Positions 1-10,351 of a stretch of DNA of 64,000 nucleotides are shown here, in pieces. Below the pieces are notes generated by a model. That model ran no database searches. It was not told the origin of the DNA and worked only from the letters and a program-made list of their open reading frames with translations. The position numbers and the translations under genes were made by a program. Origin of the DNA: Leptobrachium leishanense (lineage: Eukaryota; Chordata; Amphibia; Anura; Megophryidae); NCBI GenBank assembly GCA_009667805.1, contig CM019063.1, positions 408,896,959-408,960,958 of the forward strand, read 5' to 3'. Each line of letters starts with the position of its first letter. The stretch's first letter is position 1.

Positions 1-1003
1 ATGTGCGGAGGAGGCGCCTGAAAGGGAGGGGGGGAGGTCCTTCGGACCTCTCTCCCTCCCGATCGGCGGCACACAGGGGCTTAACCCAGGCATCATTTGG
101 AAGGGCACAGCCTGCCCTTCCAAATGATGCCTGACATTAACCCCTGGGGAGCTGGATCGCAAATCGGCGCTGAAAAGCGCCGATTCGCGATCCTTCCCGG
201 AGCTGGCCGACATCTTGGATGTCGGCCAAGCTTCCGGGAACTCCCCCAGAGGACTGGCGTCATCGTGCGTAGCACGATGACGCCAGTCCTAGCATTAACC
301 CCTAACTGCCACGAACTGTGGAGATAGGGAGTTCCAATGAACTCCCTATCTCCCGATCCGTGGCAGTTAGGGGTTAAATTTTGATATGGTTGGATCGGCC
401 AGAGCATGGCCGTTCCAACGATACCAAACATGAAAGTAAAAAAATTTGTAAAAAAAAAATAAAAAGAAAAATAAAAAAAAAAAAATTCAAAAAAAAAATT
501 CAAAAAAAATAAATAAACACTTTTTTTTTATTTTTTTTGGTTTGTTAATGCAGCAATATTGTTCCCATTTCAATTATAATGTGAACAATGATGCTGCATT
601 AACGATTTTTGTATGCGGTGCGTTTGTTAAAAATGGTGTCATTTTCCCCAAAAAAAAATGTAACGAGACCCCATCTCTAATTTTTTTAACAAGCGCACCC
701 CATACAAAATATAACCGCAATTGCTCGCATGTTAAAATGTGGAAAAAAACACTTTACACATTGTAAATTATTGAAAATACATATTTTATTGCATTTTTTG
801 TTATAATATACAAACATGACATAACGTATACATATAATAATGACATATTATGAATCTACCGAGTCTGACGGAAAGAACGATATATAATATGTCGGTGTCA
901 TATACTAAAATAAGCCTTTAAAACACGTTTAAACATGATACGCAAAACAGGTAAAAAATGACCTCAGCACAGGGGCGGGAAAAGCCTCAGCAGCGAAAGG
1001 GAT
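1..1003 (+). mobile_element. Hairpin-chain TTAA element, copy 1 (left end outside window)
   Basis: Non-coding repeat matching 59735-60607 closely and 10600-11490 more distantly. Its left end lies outside the window. It ends near 1003 in CAGCAGCGAAAGGG, the right terminal sequence of the complete copy at 59498-60611. Bases 24-375 are almost wholly consecutive inverted repeats (listed separately), followed by an A-rich stretch and an AT-rich tail with the landmarks CCGAGTCTGACGGAAAGAACG and ATGTC-GGTCAT. No transposase is present, so it is a non-autonomous element. The TTAA-type duplications of other copies suggest piggyBac- or Kolobok-type mobilisation; that class is inference. Confidence 0.8.
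24..375. repeat. Series of six consecutive hairpins
   Basis: Inverted repeats follow each other with little space between: 24-60 (GAGGTCC/GGACCTC core), 87-107 with 113-133 (21 bp, perfect), 155-171 with 176-192 (16 of 17), 195-215 with 218-240, 250-268 with 272-290 (19 bp, perfect), and 297-313 with 359-375 (17 bp, perfect) enclosing 320-334 with 339-353 (15 bp, perfect). The homologous hairpins in the copies at 10.6 kb and 59.8 kb have different arm sequences but remain paired. Confidence 0.85.
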
Positions 1004-1215
1004 AAAGGGACACTATCACCTTGAAAGAATTGTGTTTATTTTATGTTGCTGTTATTTTACATGTGCTTTGTTTTTCTCTTGTATATTTAGCTAAGAAATT
1101 ATTTTACTCTATATGTATCACTGCGTGCATCTATTTTGTGATATTTTGTGCTGTAAACTGCCACCCCACAGTATTTTTTCAGTGCTTGCTGGTTACTTTG
1201 TGGCATGTAGTTTAG
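1004..1215 (+). mobile_element. Short AAAGGGACA-type MITE fragment with one 42-bp unit
   Basis: Begins AAAGGGACACTATCACC and is homologous to the minus strand of 46230-46090, sharing a block around CATGTG-TTTGTTTTTCTCTTG. At 1107-1150 it holds a single version of the 42-bp unit that is repeated about 15 times at 45496-46130, and then continues into the GATATTTTGTG-TGTAAAC flank seen on the far side of that array. It represents the unexpanded state of the array. The right boundary is not clear. No coding capacity. Confidence 0.6.
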
Positions 1216-1330
1216 AATAGACCCTGTTGGTCAATGACCGGCTCCAATCAAAATGTATGTGGCCCCGCACCTCCAGTCATGACCACGCTCCTCCTTCCAC
1301 TGCCTCATTAGACCTCCATGCTTGGCAGTC

Positions 1331-1750
1331 TGAATAGGATGGCTGAGTATATCGCCCACATCCTGCCCTCCCAGACTGAGTGTACCTCCCACATCCTGCC
1401 CTCCCAGTTTGAGTGTTCCTCCCATTTCCTGCCCTCCCAGCCTGAGGGTAACTCCCATGTCCTTCCCTCCCAGTTTGAGTGTTCCTCCCATTTCCTGCCC
1501 TCCCAGCCTGAGGGTAACTCCCATGTCCTTCCCTCCCAGCCTGAGTGTTCCTCCCATATCCTGCCCTCCCAGCCTGAGGGTAACTCCCATGTCCTGCCCT
1601 CCCAGCCTGAGTGTTCCTCCCATATCCTGCCCTCCAAGCCTGAGGGTAGCTCCCACGTCCTGCCCTCCCAGCCTGAGTGTTCTTCCCATATTCTGCCCTC
1701 TGAGCCCGAGGGTAGCTCCCACGTCCTGCCCTCCCAGCCTGACCTTCTCG
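1331..1750. repeat. 33-bp minisatellite with 66-bp higher-order period
   Basis: About 12 tandem copies of a 33-bp unit whose core is CCTGCCCTCCCAGCCTGAG. Two unit variants alternate (one with GGTAACTCCCATGT, one with TGTTCCTCCCAT), giving a 66-bp higher-order period. Long open frames on both strands here (for example 1318-1884 plus, 1231-1770 minus) arise because 33 is divisible by three. They are not taken as genes. Confidence 0.9.
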
Positions 1751-1799
1751 CGTCCTACAAAGCACAGCACAGGCTGCAGATAACTACTAGTTTACAGTT

Positions 1800-2330
1800 T
1801 AAACAAGACATCATGACATATACATCATATATGCCTGTGAGTGATAGGAGCAGCAATATATCTGATGTTTGCAGGCTGCTGTGAGGGCTATATCAGATAC
1901 AACGTGGCTCCTTTCACACCCACAGGCATCCATAATGTATATGCAGGGATACCTGTGAACCTTTGAGTGAACTGTGTGTGACAGCATCTGAAAAGTGTAT
2001 GGTACAGGCTTCAGAGTAGCAGCAATATGTCTGATATGGCCCTTGCAGCAGCCTGCATATATCTCCACTCCTATCACTCTCAGGCATCCCTCCATATACA
2101 GTAGGTACGTGATAAGAGATGCATGCAGGCTGTGCCGAGGGCTCTGTCAGATATAATGCAGCTCCTATCACTCACTGTATATGTAGGGATGCCTGAGAGT
2201 GATAACAGCTGCAAAGTATATGGTACCCCGTTTCATAGCAGCCTCCATGCAACTTCTACTGCTGACTCTTATCCACATTGCGTGACTGCTCCACACTTGC
2301 CATATTCCCACTAGCACATCCTCCCCATCC
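1800..2330. repeat. Degenerate direct and inverted repeat region
   Basis: Several diverged copies of a roughly 130-bp motif lie in both orientations, with recurring pieces such as GTGAGTGATAGGAGCAGCAAT, GCAGGCTGCTG and CTATCACTCTCAGGCATCC. No frame resembles a known protein. It may be the body of an unrecognised non-autonomous element. Confidence 0.45.
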
Positions 2331-2439
2331 CTTGGACTCGCTTTAGCTAGTAGAACCAAAATCTCACAGTACTCCCTATCAGATATGGTTTTCAACAGCT
2401 ATTCTAGGGTTAATCTGACTATGAACAAATAAAATAGAA

Positions 2440-2490
2440 GGCCAGAACTCGTTTCGCCGTCGGCACACGGCTTCATCAGCTGGTCTATCT
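2440..2490 (-). ncRNA. Hammerhead-like ribozyme motif (Penelope-type, short stem III)
   Basis: Read on the minus strand this has CTGATGA (2479-2473), a stem II GCCGT/ACGGC (2471-2467 with 2460-2456), GAAAC (2455-2451), a two-base-pair stem III with a GA loop, and a GUU cleavage triplet (2448-2446). The following CTGG (2445-2442) pairs with CCAG just before CTGATGA (2483-2480), forming stem I. This order with a very short stem III is the form known from Penelope-like retroelements. One extra A sits between CTGATGA and stem II, a departure from the textbook core, so activity is uncertain. Confidence 0.5.
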
Positions 2491-3110
2491 AGATTTTATT
2501 GGTTTTAATCATTTATTAAATTTTAGAAGAACTATTTCTGCATGTTTTGGTCTTTATTGGGTTTGACCTACGAAACCCATACGCCTTCCGTCTTGAGCTG
2601 GGAATAGCTCCACCAAATGTGAGTTTGCACTTGTAGCTGATATATAATATACTATTGTGCGTCAGATACACACAAGATTGTGCCTTTCTTCTTTCCCATT
2701 TCCAATGGATGTAATGAGTCATCAACACCAAGGAGTGGGTTACCTGAGAAGTTACAGAAGATAAGCAACCCAAAGGCACCGATCCACTCAGAGCCAGTGA
2801 TTGGGCTCTTTGTTTGTGAGTTGATCAACCACTAGATAATATACATTATCCGCCTGTTGTTGTCCCACTGCACTTAGAATTGTGTCTTTTTCTTGTGCTT
2901 TTATTCCATCATGTACTATGGTTGGTGACGTCATTTGAGAAACCGTCCGAGTTCCCTAGTGTTCTTATCGCGCAGATCAGATACGTAATTTTGTGTATTC
3001 TGTTTTCTTGGTTTGGGGGAAACCACTGACCGTCTGGTTTGCTGGGTATTCGGAGGGTATAGTGTGGGCGCTTACCATTTTCTATCCCACATACATCTAT
3101 CCATCCATCC
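2491..3110. other. No gene seen; possible terminal repeat of a retroelement
   Basis: AT-rich sequence with no protein similarity that I recognise. The adjacent hammerhead-like motif suggests a Penelope-type terminal region, but I see no second copy in the window to confirm it. The phrase AGTGTGGGCGCTT at 3060-3075 recurs near 11680 inside another repeat. Confidence 0.3.
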
Positions 3111-3289
3111 TTGCTCCAAGAAGCTCCAAGTAAATTCACTCTGATTCCATCCAGAGCCCAGGCAACACCACACCCTCCAATTCAGCTGGTCTTTAACTGG
3201 CACACTAAATATACACGCTATCTTCGCCGATGTTCCACAGCAGCTGAACGCGGTTGGAGGAAGTCTCACACTTCAGCTGACTTCCTCCA

Positions 3290-4245
3290 TGACAAATTCA
3301 TGCTCCATTCCTACAGTCTTGCTTTATCCTTCACTAAACAAACCTACTTCTCATCCCTTATCTCATCCTTTTCCCATGATTCCAGATGTTTCATACTTTC
3401 AATCTGTCAATGCGCCCCAATTCCACTCAACCCTCCACAGACCTCACTGCTGTCAGCTTTGATAAATTCTTCACCGATTAGATCACTAAACTTAGACTAG
3501 AAATTTCTTCAATGCCCTACTCCTTTAACCATTCTACACCACTGACTCCCTCACTCCCTGCCCCCTCTTGTACTATTTCTTCCTTTTTTCCGGTCTCGGT
3601 GGAGGATGTCTCAGAAATTCTCATGATCACCTGTGCACTTGATCCCATCCCTTCACACTTTATTCAGTCTGTTCTACAAGTCACTGTCCCTGCCTTGACT
3701 CATATTTTTAACCTCTCCCCTGGAGTCTTCCCCTCTGCTTTCAAACATGCTCTGATCACCCCCATTCTAAAAGAGCCATCTCTTGATCCTACCTCCCTCT
3801 CAAATGACCATCCTATCGCTCTGCTCCCTTTGACTCCAAAATCCTAGAACGCCTGGTCTATAACCAGCTGACCAGTTTTCCTGCTGCTAACTCTCTACTT
3901 GACTCACACCAGCCCGGCCTTTGCTCCCAGCACTCTACTGAGACTGCTCTGACCAAGGTGACTAACGATCTAGTTGCTGCTAAAACCAAAGGTCACTTCT
4001 CCCTCCTTATTCTTCTTGATCTTTCTGCTGCATTCGACACTGTATGTTGACCACCCTCTCCTGCTTCTCACGCTGCATCAACTTGGCCTCAGTGACACTG
4101 CTCTCTCCTGGTTCTCTTTCTATCTCTCTCTTCACTCCTTCAGTGTCTCCTTCGCTGGTGCCTCTTCACCACCAGTTCCTTTTTCAGTTGGGGTACCTCA
4201 AGGCTCTGTTCTGGGTCCCCTACTCTTCTCAATCTATACTGCATA
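3290..4245 (+). pseudogene. L2-type LINE reverse transcriptase fragment
   Basis: Conceptual translation in shifting frames gives the linker and N-terminal part of a non-LTR reverse transcriptase of L2/CR1 type. Recognisable pieces are LDPIPSHF (3635-3665), ALITPILKEPSLDPTS (3750-3795), a [19 protein letters not shown] stretch (3915-3970), [14 protein letters not shown] (4005-4045) and [19 protein letters not shown] (4185-4245). The sequence stops before the catalytic F/YADD box, and stops and frameshifts interrupt it, so it is a dead fragment. Neither the endonuclease domain nor the 3' tail is attached here, although a matching L2-type tail lies at 30020-30184. Confidence 0.8.
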
Positions 4246-4422
4246 CGGTCGCACTATCCGCCCCTCATTATGACTGCGAGCAGAGTGAAACTTGTAGACA
4301 AATAGTCCCCAGTCTGCAGGTGCAGATTTTCCCCATTAGAGTCCCCATTTTAGCGCACACTAGAGATTAGTGCCTTTGGGTCTATTGACTTCTAATCAAC
4401 AGCGTTGTTCTGTACTTATAAC

Positions 4423-4501
4423 TAGGGCTGAAACAACTAATCGATTAATCGACAACTAATCGATGATTAAAATAGTTGTCAACTATTTCCATTATCGATT
4501 A
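4423..4501. mobile_element. hAT-type terminal fragment, interrupted by CR1
   Basis: Starts AGGGCTGAAACAACTAATCG and is made of overlapping CGATTAATCG inverted repeats, a pattern typical of hAT termini. The CR1 copy at 4502-5861 is inserted in it, and GTCGATTAATCG continues at 5861-5872. The other end of the element was not found, so it is a remnant. Confidence 0.5.
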
Positions 4502-5861
4502 GAAACATAGAAACATAGAAAAATGTCGGCAGATAAGAACCTTTCGGCCCATCTAGTCTGCCCAATTACATGGATACTTTACCTGGATTTATCTTTTCTT
4601 TAGGATAGCCTTATGCCTATCCCATGCTTGCTTAAATTCAATTACTGTTTTGGCCTCTACCACTTCTACTGGAAGACTGTTCCATGTATCCACCACCCGC
4701 TCAGTAAAATAATGCTTCCTGATGTTACTTTTAAACCTTTGCCCCTCTAATCTAAGACTATGTCCTCTTGTTTTGCTATTTTGTTTCCTTTTAAATATAC
4801 TCCCTTCCTCTACCTTGCGGATTCCCTTTACGTATTTAAATGTTTCTATCATATCTCCTCTGTCTCGTCTTTTTTCCAAGCTGTACATGTTAAGATCATT
4901 AAGCCTTTCTTGGTAACTTTTCTCCTTCAAGCCGTACACCATTTTAGTAGCCCTTCTCTGAACTCTCTCCAAGATGTCTATATCCTTCTGGAGATACGGT
5001 CTCCAGTACTGCACACAGTACTCCAAGTGAGGTCTCACCAGTGCTCTGTACAGTGGCATGAGCACTTCCCTTTTCCTACTGCTAATACCTCTCCCTACAC
5101 AACCAAGCATTCTGCTAGCATTTCCTGCTGCTCTATTACATTGACTACTTACCCTTAGATCCTCTGAAATAATAACCCCTAAATCCCTTTCCTCAGATGT
5201 TGAGGTTAGGACTGTATCAAATATTCTATATTCAGCCCTTGGGTTTTTACGTCCCAGGTGCATTATCTTGCACTTATCCACATTAAAACTCAATTGCCAC
5301 AACTCCGACCATTTTTTTAGCTTACCTAAATCATTTGTCATTTGGCTGATCCCTCCAGGAACGTCAACCCTGTTGCAAATCTTTGTGTCATCAGCAAAAA
5401 GACATACTTTTCCATTAATACCTTCTGCAATATCACTAATAAAAATATTAAAGAGAATGGGTCCAAGTACTGACCCCTGAGGTACCCCACTGGTAAAAAG
5501 ACCTTGCGCCGAATAAACTCCATTTACCACAACCCTCTGTTGTCTGTCACTCAGCCACTGCCTAATCCATTCAACAATATTGGAATCCAAGCTCAAAGAT
5601 TGCAATTTATTGATAAGCCTTCTATGCGGAACAGTATCAAAAGCCTTACTGAAATCTAAATAAGCAATGTCTACTGCACCACCTGTGTCTATTATTTTTG
5701 TTACCCAATCAAAAAAATCAATAAGATTAGTTTGGCATGATCTCCCTGAGGTAAACCCATGTTGTTTCTGATCCTGTAATCTATGTGTTTTTAGGTGTTC
5801 AACAATCCTTTCCTTTAACATGGTTTCCATTAATTTCCCTACTACTGACGTAAGACGGCTG
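4502..5861 (-). mobile_element. CR1 LINE, 5'-truncated, with target-site duplication
   Basis: A minus-strand CR1 retrotransposon keeping the reverse transcriptase, the C-terminal domain and a short 3' UTR. On the minus strand its 3' end is the TTCTATG-type tandem tail characteristic of CR1 (plus strand 4502-4522, repeated ACATAGAA). It is flanked by the 7-bp duplication TCGATTA at 4495-4501 and 5862-5868, which fixes both ends and shows a 5'-truncated insertion into the hAT-like remnant. Confidence 0.9.
4589..5861 (-). CDS. CR1 reverse transcriptase, C-terminal 420 residues
   Basis: An uninterrupted frame runs from the truncation point to a natural stop at 4589. It encodes the reverse transcriptase of a CR1 LINE, which would act in target-primed reverse transcription at nicked chromosomal DNA. 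Visible motifs in order: VVGKLMETMLKERIVEHL, the AYLDFSKAFDTVPH box, [19 protein letters not shown], the catalytic LFADDTK box, LSFNVDKCKIMHLGR, and the C-terminal LVRPHLEYCVQYW and VQRRATKMVYGL segments. The N-terminal endonuclease is missing because of truncation. The first dozen residues of the open frame upstream come from the flanking host repeat. A frame without stops over 1.27 kb suggests a fairly young copy. It has no promoter and is not expected to be active. Confidence 0.9.
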
Positions 5862-5872
5862 TCGATTAATCG

Positions 5873-6887
5873 TCCTGTATACTGCACACACTGTAGAGTC
5901 AGACTGAGTTAAACTTAAATAACCTCAGCTTCGGAGCTGATTGGAGAAGACATGTCACTGCTTTACTAGGTATGATATAGTTCTAGGTTTATTTCAGACA
6001 CAACCAGTTTGTTTTTATTCCGTTTACAACAGTAGAACTATAACACAAACAATAGGATACAGCCACTGGATGAAGGATCTATATGCCTGTGTTTTATCCT
6101 TCCTTGAAGCTGGAGTCTTGTGCCACCACCCCACCCACCCTGCCACACCCTCTTTGGTTGGGAACTGCCATTCCCTCCCTTTGGTCTGGTCCTTTTTCCC
6201 AAACTCACTCCCACACTCAGATCCAGTCTTTTGTCCGTACCCACTCCCTCTCACACTCAGGTCAAGTCACTTGATCAAAGTCACTCCCTTCCACCTCCAG
6301 TCCCTCCTCCCACTCCGTTTGTTCACGAAATTATTTAAAAGGGACATGCTATGCACCCTGACCACTTTAGCTTATTAACCCCAATTTCATGCTGACATCA
6401 TCATCTATGACCAAGTGCTTGTAGCCACGTTCATTTGAGAAAGAAAACATGGGCTTAAGCTGGGTTTTTTTTCAGTTCGCCAGCTGCTGTGTGTGTGAAT
6501 CATCACACAGACAGCAGCGGCAGCACTGAGCCAGCTTACTATGCAATTTGCGTAGCTGAACGCTACGCTAATTGCGTAGCTCAAGCTGGCCGAGTGATTC
6601 AGACTGAAGTCTGCAGTGCGCCTCCGGTGCTGCCTACTTCCTGAATCTACACTCTTCAGTGCTTCTGAGAGGCAATGAGAGCAATTGAATTGCTTGAGCC
6701 AATGGGAAAGCACCAATGGTTTCAAGCCATTCAACTTTTTTTAAAAAGAACAAAACACCGGGCCTCCCATGGATTGTTTGACGCAGGACAGTCATGGGAC
6801 TGTCCTCGTCAGTCATGGGGGCATTGCCGTGGGGGGCAGAGCTCAGAGCACGACGTGCTGCTCTGCTGTGGACATGAATGAAAAGTA
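5873..6887. other. No gene seen
   Basis: Low-complexity pyrimidine-rich sequence at 6080-6340 yields overlapping short open frames without recognisable similarity. A TTTAAAAGGGACATGC sequence at 6334-6349 resembles the ends of the AAAGGGACA MITE family. At 6550-6680 there are small inverted repeats (AGCTACGCAATTTGCG type). I cannot name an element. Confidence 0.4.
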
Positions 6888-7110
6888 GGGATGTGCATGG
6901 CTGAAAAATTTGTTTCGTTTCGCTACGTTTTTAAATCATTTTATTTTCGGAATTTCGTAGCCTAATTTAGTTTCATATTTCGTTTCTTTTTGAAATTTCG
7001 ATTCGATTTGAAATTTTGAATCGATTTGAAATTTCGAATCGATTCGAATTCCATATATCAATTCGATAGTTGATATCAATTTGAATTTTGGATCACTAAA
7101 TAGAACCCCA
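6888..7110. mobile_element. Fragment of TAGGGATGTGC hAT-like element
   Basis: Starts TAGGGATGTGCATGG and continues in a run of TTTCG/CGAAA-type short inverted repeats like those at 14972-15200. The far terminus is absent or too diverged to see, so this is a partial non-autonomous copy. Confidence 0.5.
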
Positions 7111-7171
7111 ATTAAACAAATGTTGCCGTTAAAAGAAAAGCTAGGGTTAAATTTTAAGCTGGGTCACAGAT

Positions 7172-8313
7172 TTAGGGCCCTATTACGATCTGTGCATTAA
7201 AACGTGGGCGTAAGAGAGGAAAAACTGCGCTCGCAGTTTTCCCCCTTGCGCCCACGTTTTAATGCCAAATCACAATGCAGGCGCAAAATATGCTGCCTGC
7301 ATTGTTTGCGGGCGGTAAAATATTGGATGCTCGCAGCAGCGCTGAGCGCAGCCGTGAGCATCCACTCGCTGGAGTCCATAGGACTCCATTGAGTTTCTCC
7401 TGGCCGGTCACACGACCAGCCGGATCTCGCCTCGCGAGATCTGGCCGGTCGGTGTAGGGATACGCAGGGAGAGACTGGAGGGACTTCTAACCCCAGTCTT
7501 TCCCTGCTCCCGCCGGCCGAAGGATGCGAGCAGAGTTGCGGTCCTCGCCGCGGGACAGAGGGTGAGTGTTGGATGTGTTTTTTTTATTTTTTTGGCTGGT
7601 GTTAATGGATTCTGCAGAAGCGGAATCCGTTAACACCAGGTCCTGGCTCTGGTTAACTTTTCGTTGACCAGAGCCAGGCGTTAATCAGCGCTGGGACATT
7701 GTAATCTAGCGCTGATTAACACTTTGCGCTCCCCATGTTAAGCATAGGGAGCGCAAAGTACATTAACCTCGTGCAGAGCAGCGCAAGGTACCAAACGCAA
7801 ACCAAAAGCCTCGCGCAAAGGGAAAATCTTTAGCCAAGCGTAAACTTTTGCGCGCGCAAACCACCGCTGAAATTACAATCCTCGCGGCTTTTTTCTTCCG
7901 CCGATCAATTACTGCTACAGTAATAATACACACACACCTGCCATCATCCATTATATTGTTGCTGCATTCCTTTTTATGGGCTGTTTTTTTTTTTGGGTTA
8001 GCCAGGTTGTTCAGATATGCAGTTAGCACCAGCTTTTAGGAGTTGCTAAAATTATGCGCGCAAAGGCTATGCGGTAATTACCACGAATAGATTGTAATAC
8101 CATCCTCGTACCAGCGCACATTCGCTTTTGCGCTTACAATGTTAAGTATAGGACGCGCGCAGTACAATAAGCTCGCGCAGGTTCACCCACGGTAGACTAT
8201 TGCGTGCGGTTGTTGCGCTGACTATGTAATACGGGATTCGGCGCAAACCCCTCACGTTAAGGTTTTTTTGCGCTGGCACAAACGTTTGCTTGAAGATTGT
8301 AATTTAGCCCTAA
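7172..8313. mobile_element. GGGCCC-ended hairpin-rich MITE, full length
   Basis: Terminal inverted repeats are TTAGGGCCCTATTACGATCT at the left and AAGATTGTAATTTAGCCCTAA at the right (21 nt, 7172 and 8293-8313), with diverged positions. The interior has no coding frame but is dense in inverted repeats, for example 7194-7210 with 7249-7265 (17 bp, perfect) enclosing 7221-7229 with 7232-7240, and 7681-7692 with 7708-7719 (12 bp, perfect). Related copies are at 21188-21940, 33442-37150 and 55876-56535, and a piece of this subfamily at 44090-44408. The 3-bp duplications of other copies suggest a Harbinger-type source; this is inference. Confidence 0.75.
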
Positions 8314-9300
8314 GTTATTGTACACAGAAAAAAAGAAAGCCTATCACCTGCTAAAAAACTTCTACCAAGCTAGTTTAAAGCTAAAATGCCTGCCTTTTTT
8401 ACTGCAGTTTAAGGTTTTGCTACCCTCTTGTATTCCCCTGAATCTCACTGTGTATTTGCATTTTGCCCTGATTAACCACTTCAGCTTATCACGGTGGTAA
8501 TAGTGCACACCCTGTCACTGTAGCATTAGTTTACATTACAACATTGTTTAGTAACAACCCGAGGTTTCAATCCTTGTTTTAACTCCATCTAGAAGCTTGC
8601 CAGAGAGCCAGAGAAATTACATTTCATGGTTTCCATACCATAACATTCCATTGAGGTCATGTTAGAGGCACTCCCAGAAGAACACTCCATCTCAGGGAAG
8701 CATTATTATTTCTCTGGCGCTGGTTATTTATTTGTGTTTGTGAATGTGCCAGTTGCTTTTTTCGATATAGATTTGTACAATGTGCAAAATAAAAAAATAT
8801 TAAATTTCTGGATGGTTTTCTGGACATATGTATGCTGATTGGTGCTCAAGTTAAGTCATAGCTTTTTGACGGGAGGATGAAATCACGTCCGGTGATAGCG
8901 CATGCGATTCATGCGCACGCAACCCAGTGTGATCCTCCCCATCTCTCAGTGCTCTCGTGTGACCGCATCCTTAGATATACCCATATCTGCATGATTAAAT
9001 AACCTAAAATATGTTATCATTTCACTAAATTCCAAAAAAAACACCAAAATCTACAGCTCCAGGCCCATAGAGATCTTAATCCGGAACCTGATTATAAAGA
9101 CTTCTTGAGAAAAGTAAAGTTTAAAAGTGAACAATCAAAGGGTAAAACCCCTCTACACCTGAGTGCTATAACAAACGCCAATTTTGCACTCACAAACGGT
9201 GGATCAGCGTCACTCCCCGTTGCCACGACGCTATCATCCCGTTACGTCACTTCGTTTTGAAGTATTTCCGGATTACGTCCCTCTTCGTGTCTCGGTATCC
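8314..9300. other. No gene seen; contains a Harbinger-like MITE remnant
   Basis: Mostly AT-rich sequence without recognisable coding. At 8865-8975 a short GC-rich piece with TTTTTGACGGGAGGATG and CTCGTGTGACCGCATCCTTA resembles the Harbinger-like MITE at 28951-29246. Bases 9000-9300 may be the 3' non-coding part of the minus-strand Penelope-like element that begins at 9541. Confidence 0.4.
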
Positions 9301-9540
9301 TTAGCCACGGAGACTTCACCCTCTTTTGCGTAGCACCTCCCTACACTATTTCCAATGTGGAGGATTTCCTTGGCTACCTGATCGCTTTCTTCCTTCACTT
9401 GGGTATGTCTCGTTCTTTCAATATCCCCCAAAAAACATCCTGAACATCATACGTGAAACACCATTTTGTTTTCCTGCTACAATAAAAAACATGTTTGGGG
9501 CTAAGCACATAAAAGTTTTTTTTCTTCACATCAGACATCA

Positions 9541-9893
9541 TTACTTGTACTCCATTAAAATATTCCTTAAACGGAACTCAGCAAATAGCTTAAACATTCT
9601 TAACATTGTCGACATAGAATTCAATTCGAGTCGGAAAAAATCTAATTTAAAAAAACATACTAAATCTAAATCACTATTCAGTCGTGATGGTTGCAAAGTC
9701 CTCAAACGATGAATCCAGTAGGTTTCCCTCCTAGACAATTTATTAACCCTATCCCCCCCTCTCCAATCAGCTTCTATACGTACGTATATTCAATTCCCAA
9801 GAACTTAAAATTCTTCAGATCGTATGACTGACAACTGTTACAATGAAAAGGCACAGAATGTGTTGTAAGAAATCTCCGGATATTACTCATGTG
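9541..9893 (-). pseudogene. Penelope-like element, C-terminal GIY-YIG endonuclease part
   Basis: Minus-strand translation gives the end of a Penelope-like polyprotein, including FLTTHSVPFHCNS near 9850 and SRRETYWIHRLRTLQPSRLN at 9738-9680, followed by a stop at 9541. The SRRE-YWI-L-TLQP-GLN pattern is typical of the C-terminal GIY-YIG endonuclease used by these retroelements to open target DNA. A frameshift near 9750 separates the two pieces. The domain is split from its N-terminal half (12484-12547, then 13675 onward) by insertion of the hAT-like element at 9902-12474. Confidence 0.75.
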
Positions 9894-10351
9894 TTCCAGA
9901 ATAGGGATGAGCCGAACACTCCAGAGTTCGGTTCGCATTCGAACTCGAACTTTTCAGAAGTTCGAATTCGAATTCGAACTCGAACGCGAACTCAAAACAA
10001 GTCAATGGGATTCAAAATTAGATTTTTAGAGTGCCCTCCAAGAGGGCATATATGCTAGATATTTGCCATAAAAGGTGTATGGGGGTCCGGGTAGTGCCCT
10101 GGGGGACAGGAAACAAGGACAAAGAGTAAAAAAAAAAAACGTTTTTAAAGGGACAGTGAGTTTTCCATGATATAAGGGTTAAAAATAAAAACGAAAAATT
10201 CCTTCAAATATCGTGCCTAGGAGGTCCCCATAACCTGCCCGTGAAATGGCGGATTTCTAGGATGTATAGAAACATTTAAAAACAATGTCCGGGTCCGGGT
10301 AGTGCCCTGGGGGACAGGAAACAAGGACAAAAAGTTTAAAAGAATAAGTTT

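Noticed and set aside
93..503. 136-residue minus-strand frame in the hairpin-chain element
   Set aside because: It begins in a poly-A/T tract and runs across palindromes; no homologous frame is kept in the other copies.
1231..1884. Overlapping long open frames on both strands (up to 188 residues)
   Set aside because: They follow the 33-bp minisatellite, whose unit is a multiple of three, and show only its translated period.
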